A DNA stretch of 64,000 nucleotides from NCBI GenBank assembly GCA_903813345.2, contig CAIIXF020000001.1, forward strand, positions 39,775,366 through 39,839,365, read 5' to 3'. Of this stretch, positions 32,665 to 42,417 are shown piece by piece. This DNA comes from Owenia fusiformis. Its lineage: Eukaryota; Annelida; Polychaeta; Sabellida; Oweniidae. Made by a program: the position numbers and the translations under genes. The notes beneath the pieces are model-generated. The model was not told where the DNA came from and did not search any database. It saw only the letters and a program-made list of their open reading frames with translations. The stretch's first letter is position 1, and each line of letters starts with the position of its first letter.

Positions 32665-33330
32665 TTTGAATTTATTGGAATATATGTAAATGTGTCTTTA
32701 TTTGTGATCGATGTACAATGTACTTGATGTTTCAATACTGAATGCATACATTTTTGGCTTTTGCAAAATATATATTGTCACTAGTCCACAGTAGGGACAA
32801 TAGGAATTAGCCACATCCAGAAATGGAGATAAAATTTGTTAATGTTCAGGATTGAAGTGAGTCAACAGGTATATGCATAATTATAAAACTTTATAAATCG
32901 CTTGATAAAATGAATAGTCACATGGGTTGACCTTGAAATAGCATGTGTAAATAGTTATTTGCAATAGAAATAAATAAATCAGTACATCAAACTTTCTTTA
33001 TTAGTTTATTTGATCCAGACTTGAATACAGCATCAACTACAAATACTTCAATGAAGTTCAAGGCCAGCTATTATCAGAAATTATAACATTACAGTAATTA
33101 AAACCTCATCTACATCTGTAATCCCAAATACCTTTGAAAACGTAAACTTGAACACATAAGGACTCCAACTCCTAATTGCAATAGCCAATTCATCTTTGAA
33201 TTTCGAGAACAAATTTTATTCTATTTTGAGAGCCTTTATCGGCATGAATTCAAATTGACAGAAAGGTAAAAGGTCAGGCAATTAATCCAATTCATGAATA
33301 CCAAAGGATGCTACATCCCGGGTTTAGAGT
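32665..33330. other. Intergenic sequence, nothing recognised
   Basis: No supported exon, RNA gene or transposon terminus. Confidence 0.45.
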
Positions 33331-33489
33331 GTTTTGCATTTCGTTCAGTTTATTGCGCCTCTACCGGCAAAAGTTAAAATAGCACTGGTTTCGAGACTAT
33401 TTAAGTACGGGTCAAGGGATGCAGGAGAAATGAGTCGGAGGATGATATATCCCCTGGGTTTTATACAGCATTTTATTGTTTTAAGTTTA

Positions 33490-33690
33490 AATCTGGGATG
33501 TAGCCGGCATTTGACCGGGGGGGGGGGGGTCGATTTTAAAAAAATCCAAGGGATTCACTTTTGAAATGGCCCAAAAATGACCAAAACCATTTGAAAAAGT
33601 GCTCAGAATGGTGAAAACTGCATGGTTTTGAAAGCATTTTTGGCTATGGTAGAGGGTCCTGGCTACGGGCCTGTTACATAAGTTTGTTAA
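33490..33690. repeat. Dispersed repeat with a G13 tract (GGCTACGGGCC end)
   Basis: A G13 run near 33518-33530, then AAAACTGCATGGTTTTGAAA and GGTCCTGGCTACGGGCC, matches in reverse a segment at 59446-59577 (GGCCCGTAGCCAG, AAAATCATGCAGTTTTTTACCATTC). A further block, ATAGCACTGGTTTCGAGACT (about 33380), recurs near 33790. Confidence 0.7.
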
Positions 33691-33849
33691 TGATAGATTC
33701 AAACTGATAGCATGGTCATACGGGGGTCCTATCCATAAATACTCTGATAGGACGCTGTCCCGGGGTTTTCGTGTCGTTTCGTTCAGTAAATAGCACTGGT
33801 TGCGAGACTATTTTAGTACGTGTTTCTAGCACGTGTTATAGAAACCCGG

Positions 33850-34333
33850 GTCCTGTCAGTGTTTGCCATCGACCCTTTCTCATCATTTCTGGGGCTAGTA
33901 ACATTTCTACGCTCTCCGTGGAATTTCTGCGCTCTCATACTTTTGCAGTCACATTTCCCACGGCAGCTGCACGGTGAATTTTAAATTTCTGCTAATAAAT
34001 AATACTTTTTTCATTTTATTTAAATCAGGACAATTTATAAATGTTATTCATAGTGCTAGGATGTAATATCAAATGAAAGGTGATCGTGAAACATTGACAA
34101 ATAATGATTCAATCTTGTTGAACCAGTTGATTTCTACAGGGACCTCAGAAATGAACAAACATTATAACTCCGAGTTATAATTTCTACGGCGACCCTGCGG
34201 CCTGTGAAAACTGGATACGCCGTACGGAGGCCGCAAGGCGAGCGTAGTTTTTCTACGCCCGCCGCAGAAATACACTGATTTAATTGATCTGCGGTCGACG
34301 CACGCCCTCCGTACGACAAATGTGACTGGGGTG
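33850..34333. mobile_element. MITE family A, copy 3 with a decayed left end
   Basis: The right end AAATGTGACTGGGGTG and the interior match the other copies. From 33850 to about 33882 the left terminus has diverged (GTCAGTGTTTGCC instead of GTCACATTTCCT), so one terminal repeat is damaged. Confidence 0.88.
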
Positions 34334-35260
34334 TTACCCTAAATCACAACGAACTAGTTCTCAAAATGTCGATTGTTTCCTAGTAACATTTTTTACTCCA
34401 GTGTTTACCAATTTCGATGCCTTATAATGCAAGCGTTGTACACTAGCCTACGTAGTTCAGAAACCATGAATTAAAGACGCATTTACCCCACATGATTCTG
34501 AGCATTGAACTTCTCAATTTGATTAGGTCTATAGGCCTACCAGGTTGTAATGGCATCTTATTCAATCTCTTTATTATTAATCTTTCACTGGAATTCTTCT
34601 CAAAGTAGTAAACGATGTAGCAGGACATAATGCGCATTGTTAGTGTAAATATGCGAATCGTGTTTTCAGTAATGGTGGTACTGAGGACGTAACTGATTAT
34701 TAGCTTTGGGGTTCTTTTGATTTCAGATTCCAGAACCCGATAGAATACATTGATAAAAGGACACAAATATGCCCACTCGGATATGTGGCAAAAATGTGTA
34801 TTTTTCATCTTGAATGCCTGAATGCCCATTAGCTAAAAAAAGATCAATCCATCGGAGAGTTAGTTGAAAAAGCGAATACAAGACTAAGCATGCAGGCACA
34901 CTTAAATTAAGAAAAATATCCAAAATGGCCGGCTGAAAATCTGCTCTCTTTGGTTGTGAATCCTACTAGGCTAGTTTCGGTTAGAATTCTCCTTACATAC
35001 CAAAAATCTCATAAATTTTTCCATTACCTTCTAGTATAGGAGACCGAATTCCAACAGATTCAAGCTTCACATTTTTGTCTCCAAACATTGAGGAGACGAG
35101 TTTTTTGTTTTTTCTCAGTGAATATGCAATCAAATTGATTTTCTAAAATTGCTTTGCAACATGGTACCAAAATAACAAAATCCCGTGGATTTAACTTAGT
35201 TTTATGCGAAGACGAAATTTTCAAATCGCCAAAATAAAACGGGGACTAAATTAACTAAAG
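34334..35260. other. Intergenic sequence, no supported gene
   Basis: A 128-codon minus frame (34443-34829) overlapping a 66-codon one shows no domain and no clear splice sites. Confidence 0.4.
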
Positions 35261-35812
35261 GTTACGAAGTGTTATGACGGGACATGATTTTTTTCGGAAT
35301 TAAGAATTTTAGTTTTAATTAAAAAAATTTCCTCGAATAGTTTTATTTTAATTTTTTGATTAAAAATTGTACATGAATTTTCACTTGACTTGTTGAGTTT
35401 TCTGGAAATCCCCATTCTTTTCAAATCTCTCTTAAGCTGTCTTTCACCGATGTTTATGTCATGACGAAAGCCAAGAGGATGAGTAATCTCCCTGTACGTA
35501 AACCCGTCATTAAAATAGGACAACACGAATTTGTCTTGGTGTTCGGACTAGTATGTATCCAACAGACTAAATAGGATATAGTCTAGTGTTCGGACATTGT
35601 TTTGTCATGGCCGTCTGTTTCGTCTGGAAATTAGGTCATGACACGCCTAATTTCCACCGCGGTAGAAAATAATTTTCACCGAGGTAGAAACTCATTTCCA
35701 CCGAGGTGAAAATAGAATTAAAAATCTAATTCAAAAATCAGAAAATTAATTTAAAAAAACGAAAATTCTTAATTCCCCAAAAAAATTCATGTCCTTTATA
35801 AAGCTTCGTAAA
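35261..35812. mobile_element. Short DNA transposon relic with a helix-turn-helix fragment
   Basis: GTTACGAAGTGTTATGACGG and the following GGACATGATTTTTTTC..GAATTAAGAATTTT are mirrored at the right by AAAATTCTTAATTCC..TTCATGTCC and CTTCGTAA. This gives imperfect inverted ends of about 50 bp. The minus strand at 35380-35550 encodes YFNDGFTYREI..INIGERQLKRDLKRMGI. That matches the pattern of HTH domains heading integrase-type transposases in invertebrates. The catalytic part is missing. Three ACCGAGGTAGAAA/ACCGAGGTGAAA repeats lie near 35655-35712. Confidence 0.68.
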
Positions 35813-37778
35813 GGGTTGTAATAGTGGTTCTAACATACACGATATTGAGTCATTGATTACTATTTATGTGTCCTTGCGAGTGTTTTGTTTGTAATTGAAT
35901 CAATATATTTGCAAAATGTCGTTGACACATATCTATAAAGAAAACAAGTAATGTAACAATGACTTGTTCTTTCTTATGTTTTGGACAGTTGGAATTGATT
36001 TATTGATGCACAATGACGTTATGCTACGTACGTGCACAGCACATACGTCAATTTCTTCAATTATTGTGATTGTAGACCAAAGTGATGAACTTGGAATAGA
36101 AATTGATCTATTGATAATCGAAGATTTAGCACCGTATCGGCTATAGATGTTTTATTGTTTTTAAGCAATCGACCTGAAATGTCAAAACTGAGTCAAGGAC
36201 AAGATTCGTTGTTATTGTAGTTTCTATTCAACATGCAACATGTATTGTAAAATTTTATTTTATTGATTGACATCCTGTATTTCAAGATGCTCATAGTGGG
36301 AATAAGCATCTTGGATTACCGGTGTATGAAGTTGGCATGGTTGAAAACCAAACTAGTAAGCGAGTATGATACATAAGCCTAGGGTAAAGTGGACATATGG
36401 GTAGTGAGGACAAATCTAGGGACAAATCAAGTAACTTCACATTGTCAAGCTCAATTAGTTTAAAACAATGGGCATCAAAAGAGTCGACCAAACAGAATTA
36501 GGACTTTTTGAGCTTGTACCTTGAATGTGCGTCTTTCAAGCGTCTATTTCCTACTAAATATTTCTTTGGGTTAATTTCATTGGCTTAAACTTTCAGACAC
36601 CATGTCTTTTTATTTTTATTGCTAATGTTACTAAGAACATGATCTGATTTTGAAAGAAACCGTAGTGACTGCATGCAATAGCATTCAAGATGTGCAAAAT
36701 ACAAAATACTAGTAATCATTTGGCTTTATGTTTACGTACAGAGGTGCCCCATTCATATATCTAGGTACTAGTAACTCCATTGTTCTCTTGTTGCTAAGAT
36801 GAACACATTTGTTATAAACCTTGAAACTTTTCTTTAATTCTTGATCTCTGACATGCTAGAAACAATTTACGAGGTACAATGTAGGCTAGGGGTAATTTGG
36901 TGATTGACATTCATTTCGCGATTTCGGACTCATTTTGAAGAATGTGTACGTGAAACGTGTAAATAACGGTCCCCTGTCATGTCTGTTTAAACCAATTGAG
37001 AGATTCCTGAGTGTCATAATATTGATTCTTTACGTTCAAGTTCTCCCAAATGCGTATAACTACATCATTTTTAGTAAAAAAATCTGAGCGTATAGTCATA
37101 GAGTTTGAAAAAAGGTCGGATAAACGAAATGGAAACTTTAAGACACTCCAAAAACATTTGATGATACTAGTTCTATTATTAGTAAATTAAAACCTGATCT
37201 AGTATGTTCTTACTCTTCGACAGGACCTCTTTATTTTTATAGGCCTTCAACATAGAAGCTAAGTTTGCCACTTCTTTTAAGAAACTTTATTTCGAGGCTT
37301 AAAGAACATGTTTATATCGGCAAAGAACTACACAACAGAACGTTTACAATATTACAATTCATTACATACAGTATTCGAAAACACACAAATAACCTACAAA
37401 TCATGCAAATAAACATGTTTGGCATTGGGCATGCATCCACCAGGGTATTAGCTACAGACGAACCCGTTTGCGAAGTGAAGACAATACACTTTCTCCTCGT
37501 GAAAAGGTTAAAGTATACTTTATATAAGTTATTGTAACGAATATAATATAATGAATCATATAAAAGGTTAACCGCGTATACTCCAGAACTTATATACTAA
37601 AGAGAACACATGATATGTACAATAAGGATACCAAGGAGTAAGTAAAATACAATAAACGTCACCTCTCAAACATCATGAAATTATGTTAAAATCTTTGGGG
37701 TAAGCCTAAAAATAAAATACCTTATAGGTGTTTGTATTCCCAAGTGTAAATTGCTATACATATATTTTAGAGAAGAAA
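35813..37778. other. Intergenic sequence, nothing recognised
   Basis: AT-rich DNA with scattered short frames lacking domains or splice support (for example 37265-37537 plus). The last bases before 37779 contain a possible AG acceptor at 37769-37770. Confidence 0.4.
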
Positions 37779-38471
37779 ATGGCATCGACACCAAATCCTA
37801 AATACATGGCCATGGTAGGTTTTGTGAATGCTGAGGAAGAGTACGTTTTAGTACGAGGTGAACATGGGCCTCTGGGGATAGAAATCCATGATATGAATAA
37901 CACCCCGGAATAGCCTGACAACGGTAAAGTCAGATTCCGTTGTCACAAATGGCGGACATATGGCTTCAATTAGATTAAATTCTAAATTCCTTTCGAACAA
38001 CAATCAATCAAAGTGTCTACTCATTGTATTAGTTAATAATGTTCTACCATCGAAACAACGTCTTTAATTCAACCGATCAAAATGAGATACGGGACAACGG
38101 AAACTGTAATTACCATATGCCATTGTCTTTCTAAATTACTCAAATTCAGATTCCGTTGTCATTGACGATATCGACGACGCTACATTGTGGCGATTCGCGA
38201 CCCAATTTGATCGAAATGGGATTTCATATACAAGAGCTAAATGCATGCACAGAATTAGCGACGATAAAATCCAATGAAATGAGCGGACAAGGTGATTAAA
38301 CAGTTGAAGCGACGGTTAATCCGCCATTAGTGACAACGGTATCTGACTTTACCGTAGTCAGGCTATTCCGGTGTGAATAAGGAACGTATCAGAGGTGATC
38401 ACTATTGTACCATGGGTCTTATGTCTTCCAGAATATTAAAAGAGAGATTTCGCAAATCACTTAGTGTCTAA
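37779..38471 (+). pseudogene. Small open frame interrupted by a MITE insertion
   Basis: ATG at 37779 opens MASTPNPKYMAMVGFVNAEE and stays open until the MITE starts at 37901. On the other side of the element, 38381-38471 continues the same frame exactly (122 + 91 nt = 71 codons including the TAA at 38469-38471) if one copy of the 7-bp target duplication is discounted. Nothing identifies the protein. It is rich in charged residues with no signal peptide. It could be an exon: AG lies just upstream at 37769-37770 and a potential donor CAG-AG-GTGAT follows at about 38393. In this haplotype the frame would end prematurely within the MITE end (GAA TAG). Confidence 0.6.
37901..38373. mobile_element. 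473-bp MITE with 7-bp target duplication TGAATAA
   Basis: Left end CACCCCGGAATAGCCTGACA and right end TGTCAGGCTATTCCGGTG-like (GTAGTCAGGCTATTCCGGTG) are inverted, about 40 bp, and continue into ACGGTAAAGTCAGAT..CCGTTGTCA. TGAATAA is present directly at 37894-37900 and 38374-38380. No coding capacity. It interrupts an otherwise continuous frame. Confidence 0.92.
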
Positions 38472-38723
38472 AACCCAGCTAAAACATACCGCTTACAAGC
38501 ATTCATTATAATGAGTATACTATAGTGCCACCTATTGCTATTTCAGTGTCATGTTTGTGCATTAGGATTTTGTTGGCCTGGGCTTTTCTAGTTTGATAGT
38601 TTAACGTGTCCTTGTATTAAGCAGAACATACTTATATTTTTCAGACACGTCCCTTAAATTATGATGATCGAAGAGGATGTCGACTGCTCGCGATCATAAA
38701 CTTTACGGCATATCCATTTTTAT

Positions 38724-40178
38724 TCAAGATGCACTTTGGGTTATATTGTGACTTTGTAGATGTTTGTACAGATCTAGTAAGGTGAACGTGGCACAGGAGC
38801 AAATCTGACATTTGGAAAAATCCCCCGAGAAGGCAAACGATCTGACATCACTGGAGCATGTAGGGTGATAACTAGCATAGTGCTCATTCAAACGGAAGAA
38901 AGGAAGCACGGTTCCGCAGATACGACAATAATGAGGTGCATCTTCGAACGAGGCAGGTCGTGTCGATATAGTCAATGTCCCTACTCGATGCCTGTGAAGA
39001 TGGCAAGCTAAACTACCACATGGTTTGCTTTGACAGACCGTGCATAATTGAGATTTAACAGATCGACTAACCGGTACCATACCAGTCGGTTCATGATCTT
39101 TCGTTCTATGAGTATCAAAATATTCACTGTGTACGATTTCAGCGCAGATGCTGCAATATACAAGTTCAGAAGATCCATCAACGTATTTATCATAGTGAGC
39201 TTTAAAATGTTGAAAATGACTCTTTTTCGACGTCATCTGATGACCGCATGGACATTTCTTCGAAAACGCTGAACGAAAGCGAAAATAAGAATATGAACGA
39301 ATGAAGGAAATGTCAGATGCTGTTTCCTTAGGATGACATCCTTTGATATGTTTCTCCATCGCAATAGATTCTAAATCGACAATAAGAGCAACATTTTGTC
39401 CTTCGATTGGCAAATACTTAAAGCATGTTTGGCAATACATGCCATGTGGTCTTGGATCGTTTGACTTATACCTAAAACCCAAAGAATTCTCTGTTTGCAG
39501 AATCGGCGCCATCGGCGGTGGATCTCTTGTTAATGTTATCAGGTTTTCGTTGACTGAACTTAAAGAAGATTCACTTTGCATATCTTCTTGTGTGCCAACT
39601 GCAAAAAATGTTGACTTCTCATCGTATATAGTTGTATAGTCGTTGTTATCGAACTTGTACTCAACTTCATGATCAGTTTCACCTTTAATATCATTTTCAA
39701 CACGAAAAGGAGACAAGAACTTTTGGGATGTATGGAACTTATTGTCTGGTTCAACCGCAAACTCAATCGTATCAGACTGCTCCCAAAGATCACAAAATGG
39801 TTCTTTCTTTGGCTCAATTAGACCATTTAACGGGTTCTCCTCCTCTACCATATAACAATTGCCCATCTCTTCAGACTCGGAGTCTTTGCATTTTGGATAA
39901 ACGAGTGGAAGTCGTAATGTGATAAAGTCGGTGTTTTTTTCCAATTGAACCCTTGGTTTTCGGTGAGGACTGATCTCGTTGAGGGACTGGAACATGTTGT
40001 TGCAGCGTCTCTGTAGTTTGTTAGCAGCATGTTGCTGAAACACACGCTTTGGATAAATACACTTTGTACTCTTCAGATTCGTCTGTTTTTGACAAGCTTC
40101 AGATGATATCTTCTGTGGTCTATCAAACGTATCTTGACTGAGGGACACAACTCGTAATATTTTTGGTTTAAATTCCAT
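38724..40178 (-). CDS. Single-exon protein with six irregular C2H2 zinc fingers
   Basis: 484 aa, starting at the ATG at 40176-40178 (the next upstream in-frame codons include a TAA) and ending with TGA at 38724-38726. The N-terminal half is acidic and unstructured, with no KRAB, SCAN or BTB signature. The C-terminal half has six C2H2-like fingers at about residues 249-282 (long loop), 309-328 (CPCGHQM..HFQHFKAH), 342-362, 379-398 (CTVCQSK..HLHRH), 418-438 and 457-477. Spacing and linkers are irregular, with no TGEKP linkers, so tandem DNA reading is uncertain. Such proteins are usually nuclear nucleic-acid or protein binders. AATAAA on the minus strand overlaps the stop codon (38719-38724). 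The lack of introns may be genuine or reflect retroposition; no poly-A tail is seen. Family unassigned. Confidence 0.85.
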   Translation of the reverse strand: MEFKPKILRVVSLSQDTFDRPQKISSEACQKQTNLKSTKCIYPKRVFQQHAANKLQRRCNNMFQSLNEISPHRKPRVQLEKNTDFITLRLPLVYPKCKDSESEEMGNCYMVEEENPLNGLIEPKKEPFCDLWEQSDTIEFAVEPDNKFHTSQKFLSPFRVENDIKGETDHEVEYKFDNNDYTTIYDEKSTFFAVGTQEDMQSESSLSSVNENLITLTRDPPPMAPILQTENSLGFRYKSNDPRPHGMYCQTCFKYLPIEGQNVALIVDLESIAMEKHIKGCHPKETASDISFIRSYSYFRFRSAFSKKCPCGHQMTSKKSHFQHFKAHYDKYVDGSSELVYCSICAEIVHSEYFDTHRTKDHEPTGMVPVSRSVKSQLCTVCQSKPCGSLACHLHRHRVGTLTISTRPASFEDAPHYCRICGTVLPFFRLNEHYASYHPTCSSDVRSFAFSGDFSKCQICSCATFTLLDLYKHLQSHNITQSAS

Positions 40179-40596
40179 TCTCAACTTTTACGTTTCTTCG
40201 AATAGACCAATATGACAGGTCACTCTAGTTCTTTGAAGTTCAGGTAACGTTTAGCCCGTATGTAACACCTGAAAAAGAAAAAATGCGATCAATGTAATGT
40301 ACATTAACTATACTGTTGTTTCCTCTTGTCATTTAACTTTTAAAGGACATTTCTTCATATTTTATATTAAGACAATACAAATAACAAAAAACGCTAGTTT
40401 TTGTGGCCAAGTCGATTTGCTTTGCATAATAACATGAAACTCAATGGTGAGCAGTGGTTTTATTCGTTTGCTGATTTACATCAGTTAAATACAGGGTGTC
40501 TCAACAAATTACAAGCATTAACATGAAGGAATGTCACCATCTACACGCTCGCGATCGTACAAAATGGATGGAGGAGGAGTAGGCGATTTCTGCAAG
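40179..40596. promoter_or_regulatory. Upstream region of the zinc-finger gene
   Basis: Should contain the 5' UTR and promoter. A minus-strand CAG-GTAACG-like donor or CAGGTGTTACAT acceptor within 40240-40270 may mark a 5' UTR intron. No core promoter element is recognisable. Confidence 0.35.
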
Positions 40597-41345
40597 GAAA
40601 CTCAACAAAGGAGCACGTAGGTTATCGCAAACAATTTCAAACGATTCTAACTTGAATTATGAATATTTACTGATCATGAACATGGGTGTATCTTTTAGAT
40701 CCATTCATTATCTTCAAGAAAAGTATATATAATGATAATTTAGTTAATCAGACCTAAGTGATATTGAAGGGGCAATGGACCAATCAACATACTTTTTCAA
40801 AAAAGTTGACCTAATTTTCACCAAAAATGCAACCTATTATTATATTGTTGAATGCATAATTAGAATGTGCTTTGAGACATGTTCGATTTCCTAAAAGGAA
40901 AATTTGATTGCTCCAGGGACTTTAAAGATATTCAATTTGGTTGACCAAAATGAACTGAAACCAATGGATAGCATGAGAATTTTCAATGGAGAAATAACAT
41001 GGGGAACATTTATCTCAAAACAATTAAGTTTTTCTTTCAAGAACTATTTGATACATCAAAATAAAGAATAGTAATGCATTAAACATTGTAAAAAACGATT
41101 GCATTTTTGGTGAAAATGGGGTTAACATCTTTGAAAAAGTGTGTTGATGGGTTAATTGCTAGTTTAATATCTCCGAGTTTGTTTGAATTTATTATTACTG
41201 TGCATAATTTTCTTTGAGATAATGAATTGATCTAAAAGATAAACTTGTCTTCATTGTCAGAAAATAGTCATAATGATTAATCCAAGATATAACCTTCTGA
41301 AATTGTTTGCGATAATCCTCGGGCTCCTTTGGAAGATTTATTTCT
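40597..41345. mobile_element. Foldback element with roughly 240-bp arms
   Basis: Left arm 40597-40835 and right arm 41096-41345 are inverted copies with small gaps. Pairs include TATCGCAAACAATTTCA with its complement near 41300, TCTTTTAGATCCATTCATTA with its complement near 41235, and AATCAACATACTTTTTCAAA with its complement near 41130. The centre, about 260 bp, is AT-rich and noncoding. Terminal bases and target duplication are unresolved. Confidence 0.82.
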
Positions 41346-42417
41346 TCAAGAGAAAATTCACAACTGAATTGCTAAATGAATAGGCGCAGTGCATGGCAAA
41401 ATATGTTAGGTCTTCTCACATGTCTCACAAATCGGGAGTCAGCCCCTATTGGTAGTAGGCTCAAAGGATATAGGCCTTTATTGAGCCTAGACACAGAAGA
41501 GGTAATCTGGCAGAGGTCCATGGGTCTTCTAGTATTTTTTTGAACTGATACGCTTCTAAGATATGATATCTATTAAAAAAGGCGCATCATCACCAACGTG
41601 CAAAAGTCAATATTTTTGCTATAAATCAGGCAACAATGGTCTACACGACCTATAATAAATAGGTAACTTATAAGGGACGTTATTATCACAACTTGAACAC
41701 TAATGACATTACTCACTTTTTAAAGTTAGTTTCCATGCGTTATATACAAAAAATAATCGAAATAAATTAATATTGGATGGAAGGGGGGGGGTGGATGGAG
41801 GGGGTGGATGGAGTGGGGGGACTGTAACGTGTATATAAGACATGATAAGACATGCTACTTGAATTTATTCTTATAACTCCAAATTTTCCCATTTTTCATT
41901 CTCCAGAGATATAATATCCAGTTTCTTACTGGGGTACTGAGTTTAGTTTAGTCAAATACACGAGTTCTTTTGAATTTGTTCCATCGTCAAGACATATAAC
42001 TCCCCCCCCCCCTCCATCCATGATGATTGAAACGAATTTCATTTAACCCGGCCCAGGTCAGCAGGCGTTCACAATAAGATAAAAGTAAGTTCTAATTTAA
42101 TACTAACCGGCGTTGTCCCGTAGCCTACGTCAACTTAGCTTACTTCTGTCGGCCAGACTGCTGACGAGTACGACTACCAATGAATCAGCGTTGCATATGA
42201 TCATATGATTTTAAGCGTCTGTTTTTACCTTTAAAGTCATAGAATAAATGACGTCTCCCCAGTCACAATGATATGACGAAATCAACATGTAAGCGAATTT
42301 TGAATTTCGCGGGTAAATAAGTTGCTGTGGCGTAATTGCGCAGACCGGAAGTGAACAGAAATTTTGCAAAAATCAATTTTTATTATCTGTTGCTGTTTGG
42401 AGCATTTTTAGAACTAG
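41346..42417. other. Intergenic region and promoter side of the IAH1-like gene
   Basis: Holds a GGATGGAAGGGGGGGG block (41765-41785) and its inverted counterpart CCCCCCCCTCCATCC (42004-42021), about 220 bp apart, which look like ends of a small repeat. The 42100-42417 part should be promoter and 5' UTR of the downstream gene. No TATA box is evident. Confidence 0.45.

Noticed and set aside
34443-34829. 128-codon minus frame as a gene
   Set aside because: No domain, no convincing splice or start context, and strong overlap with other frames.
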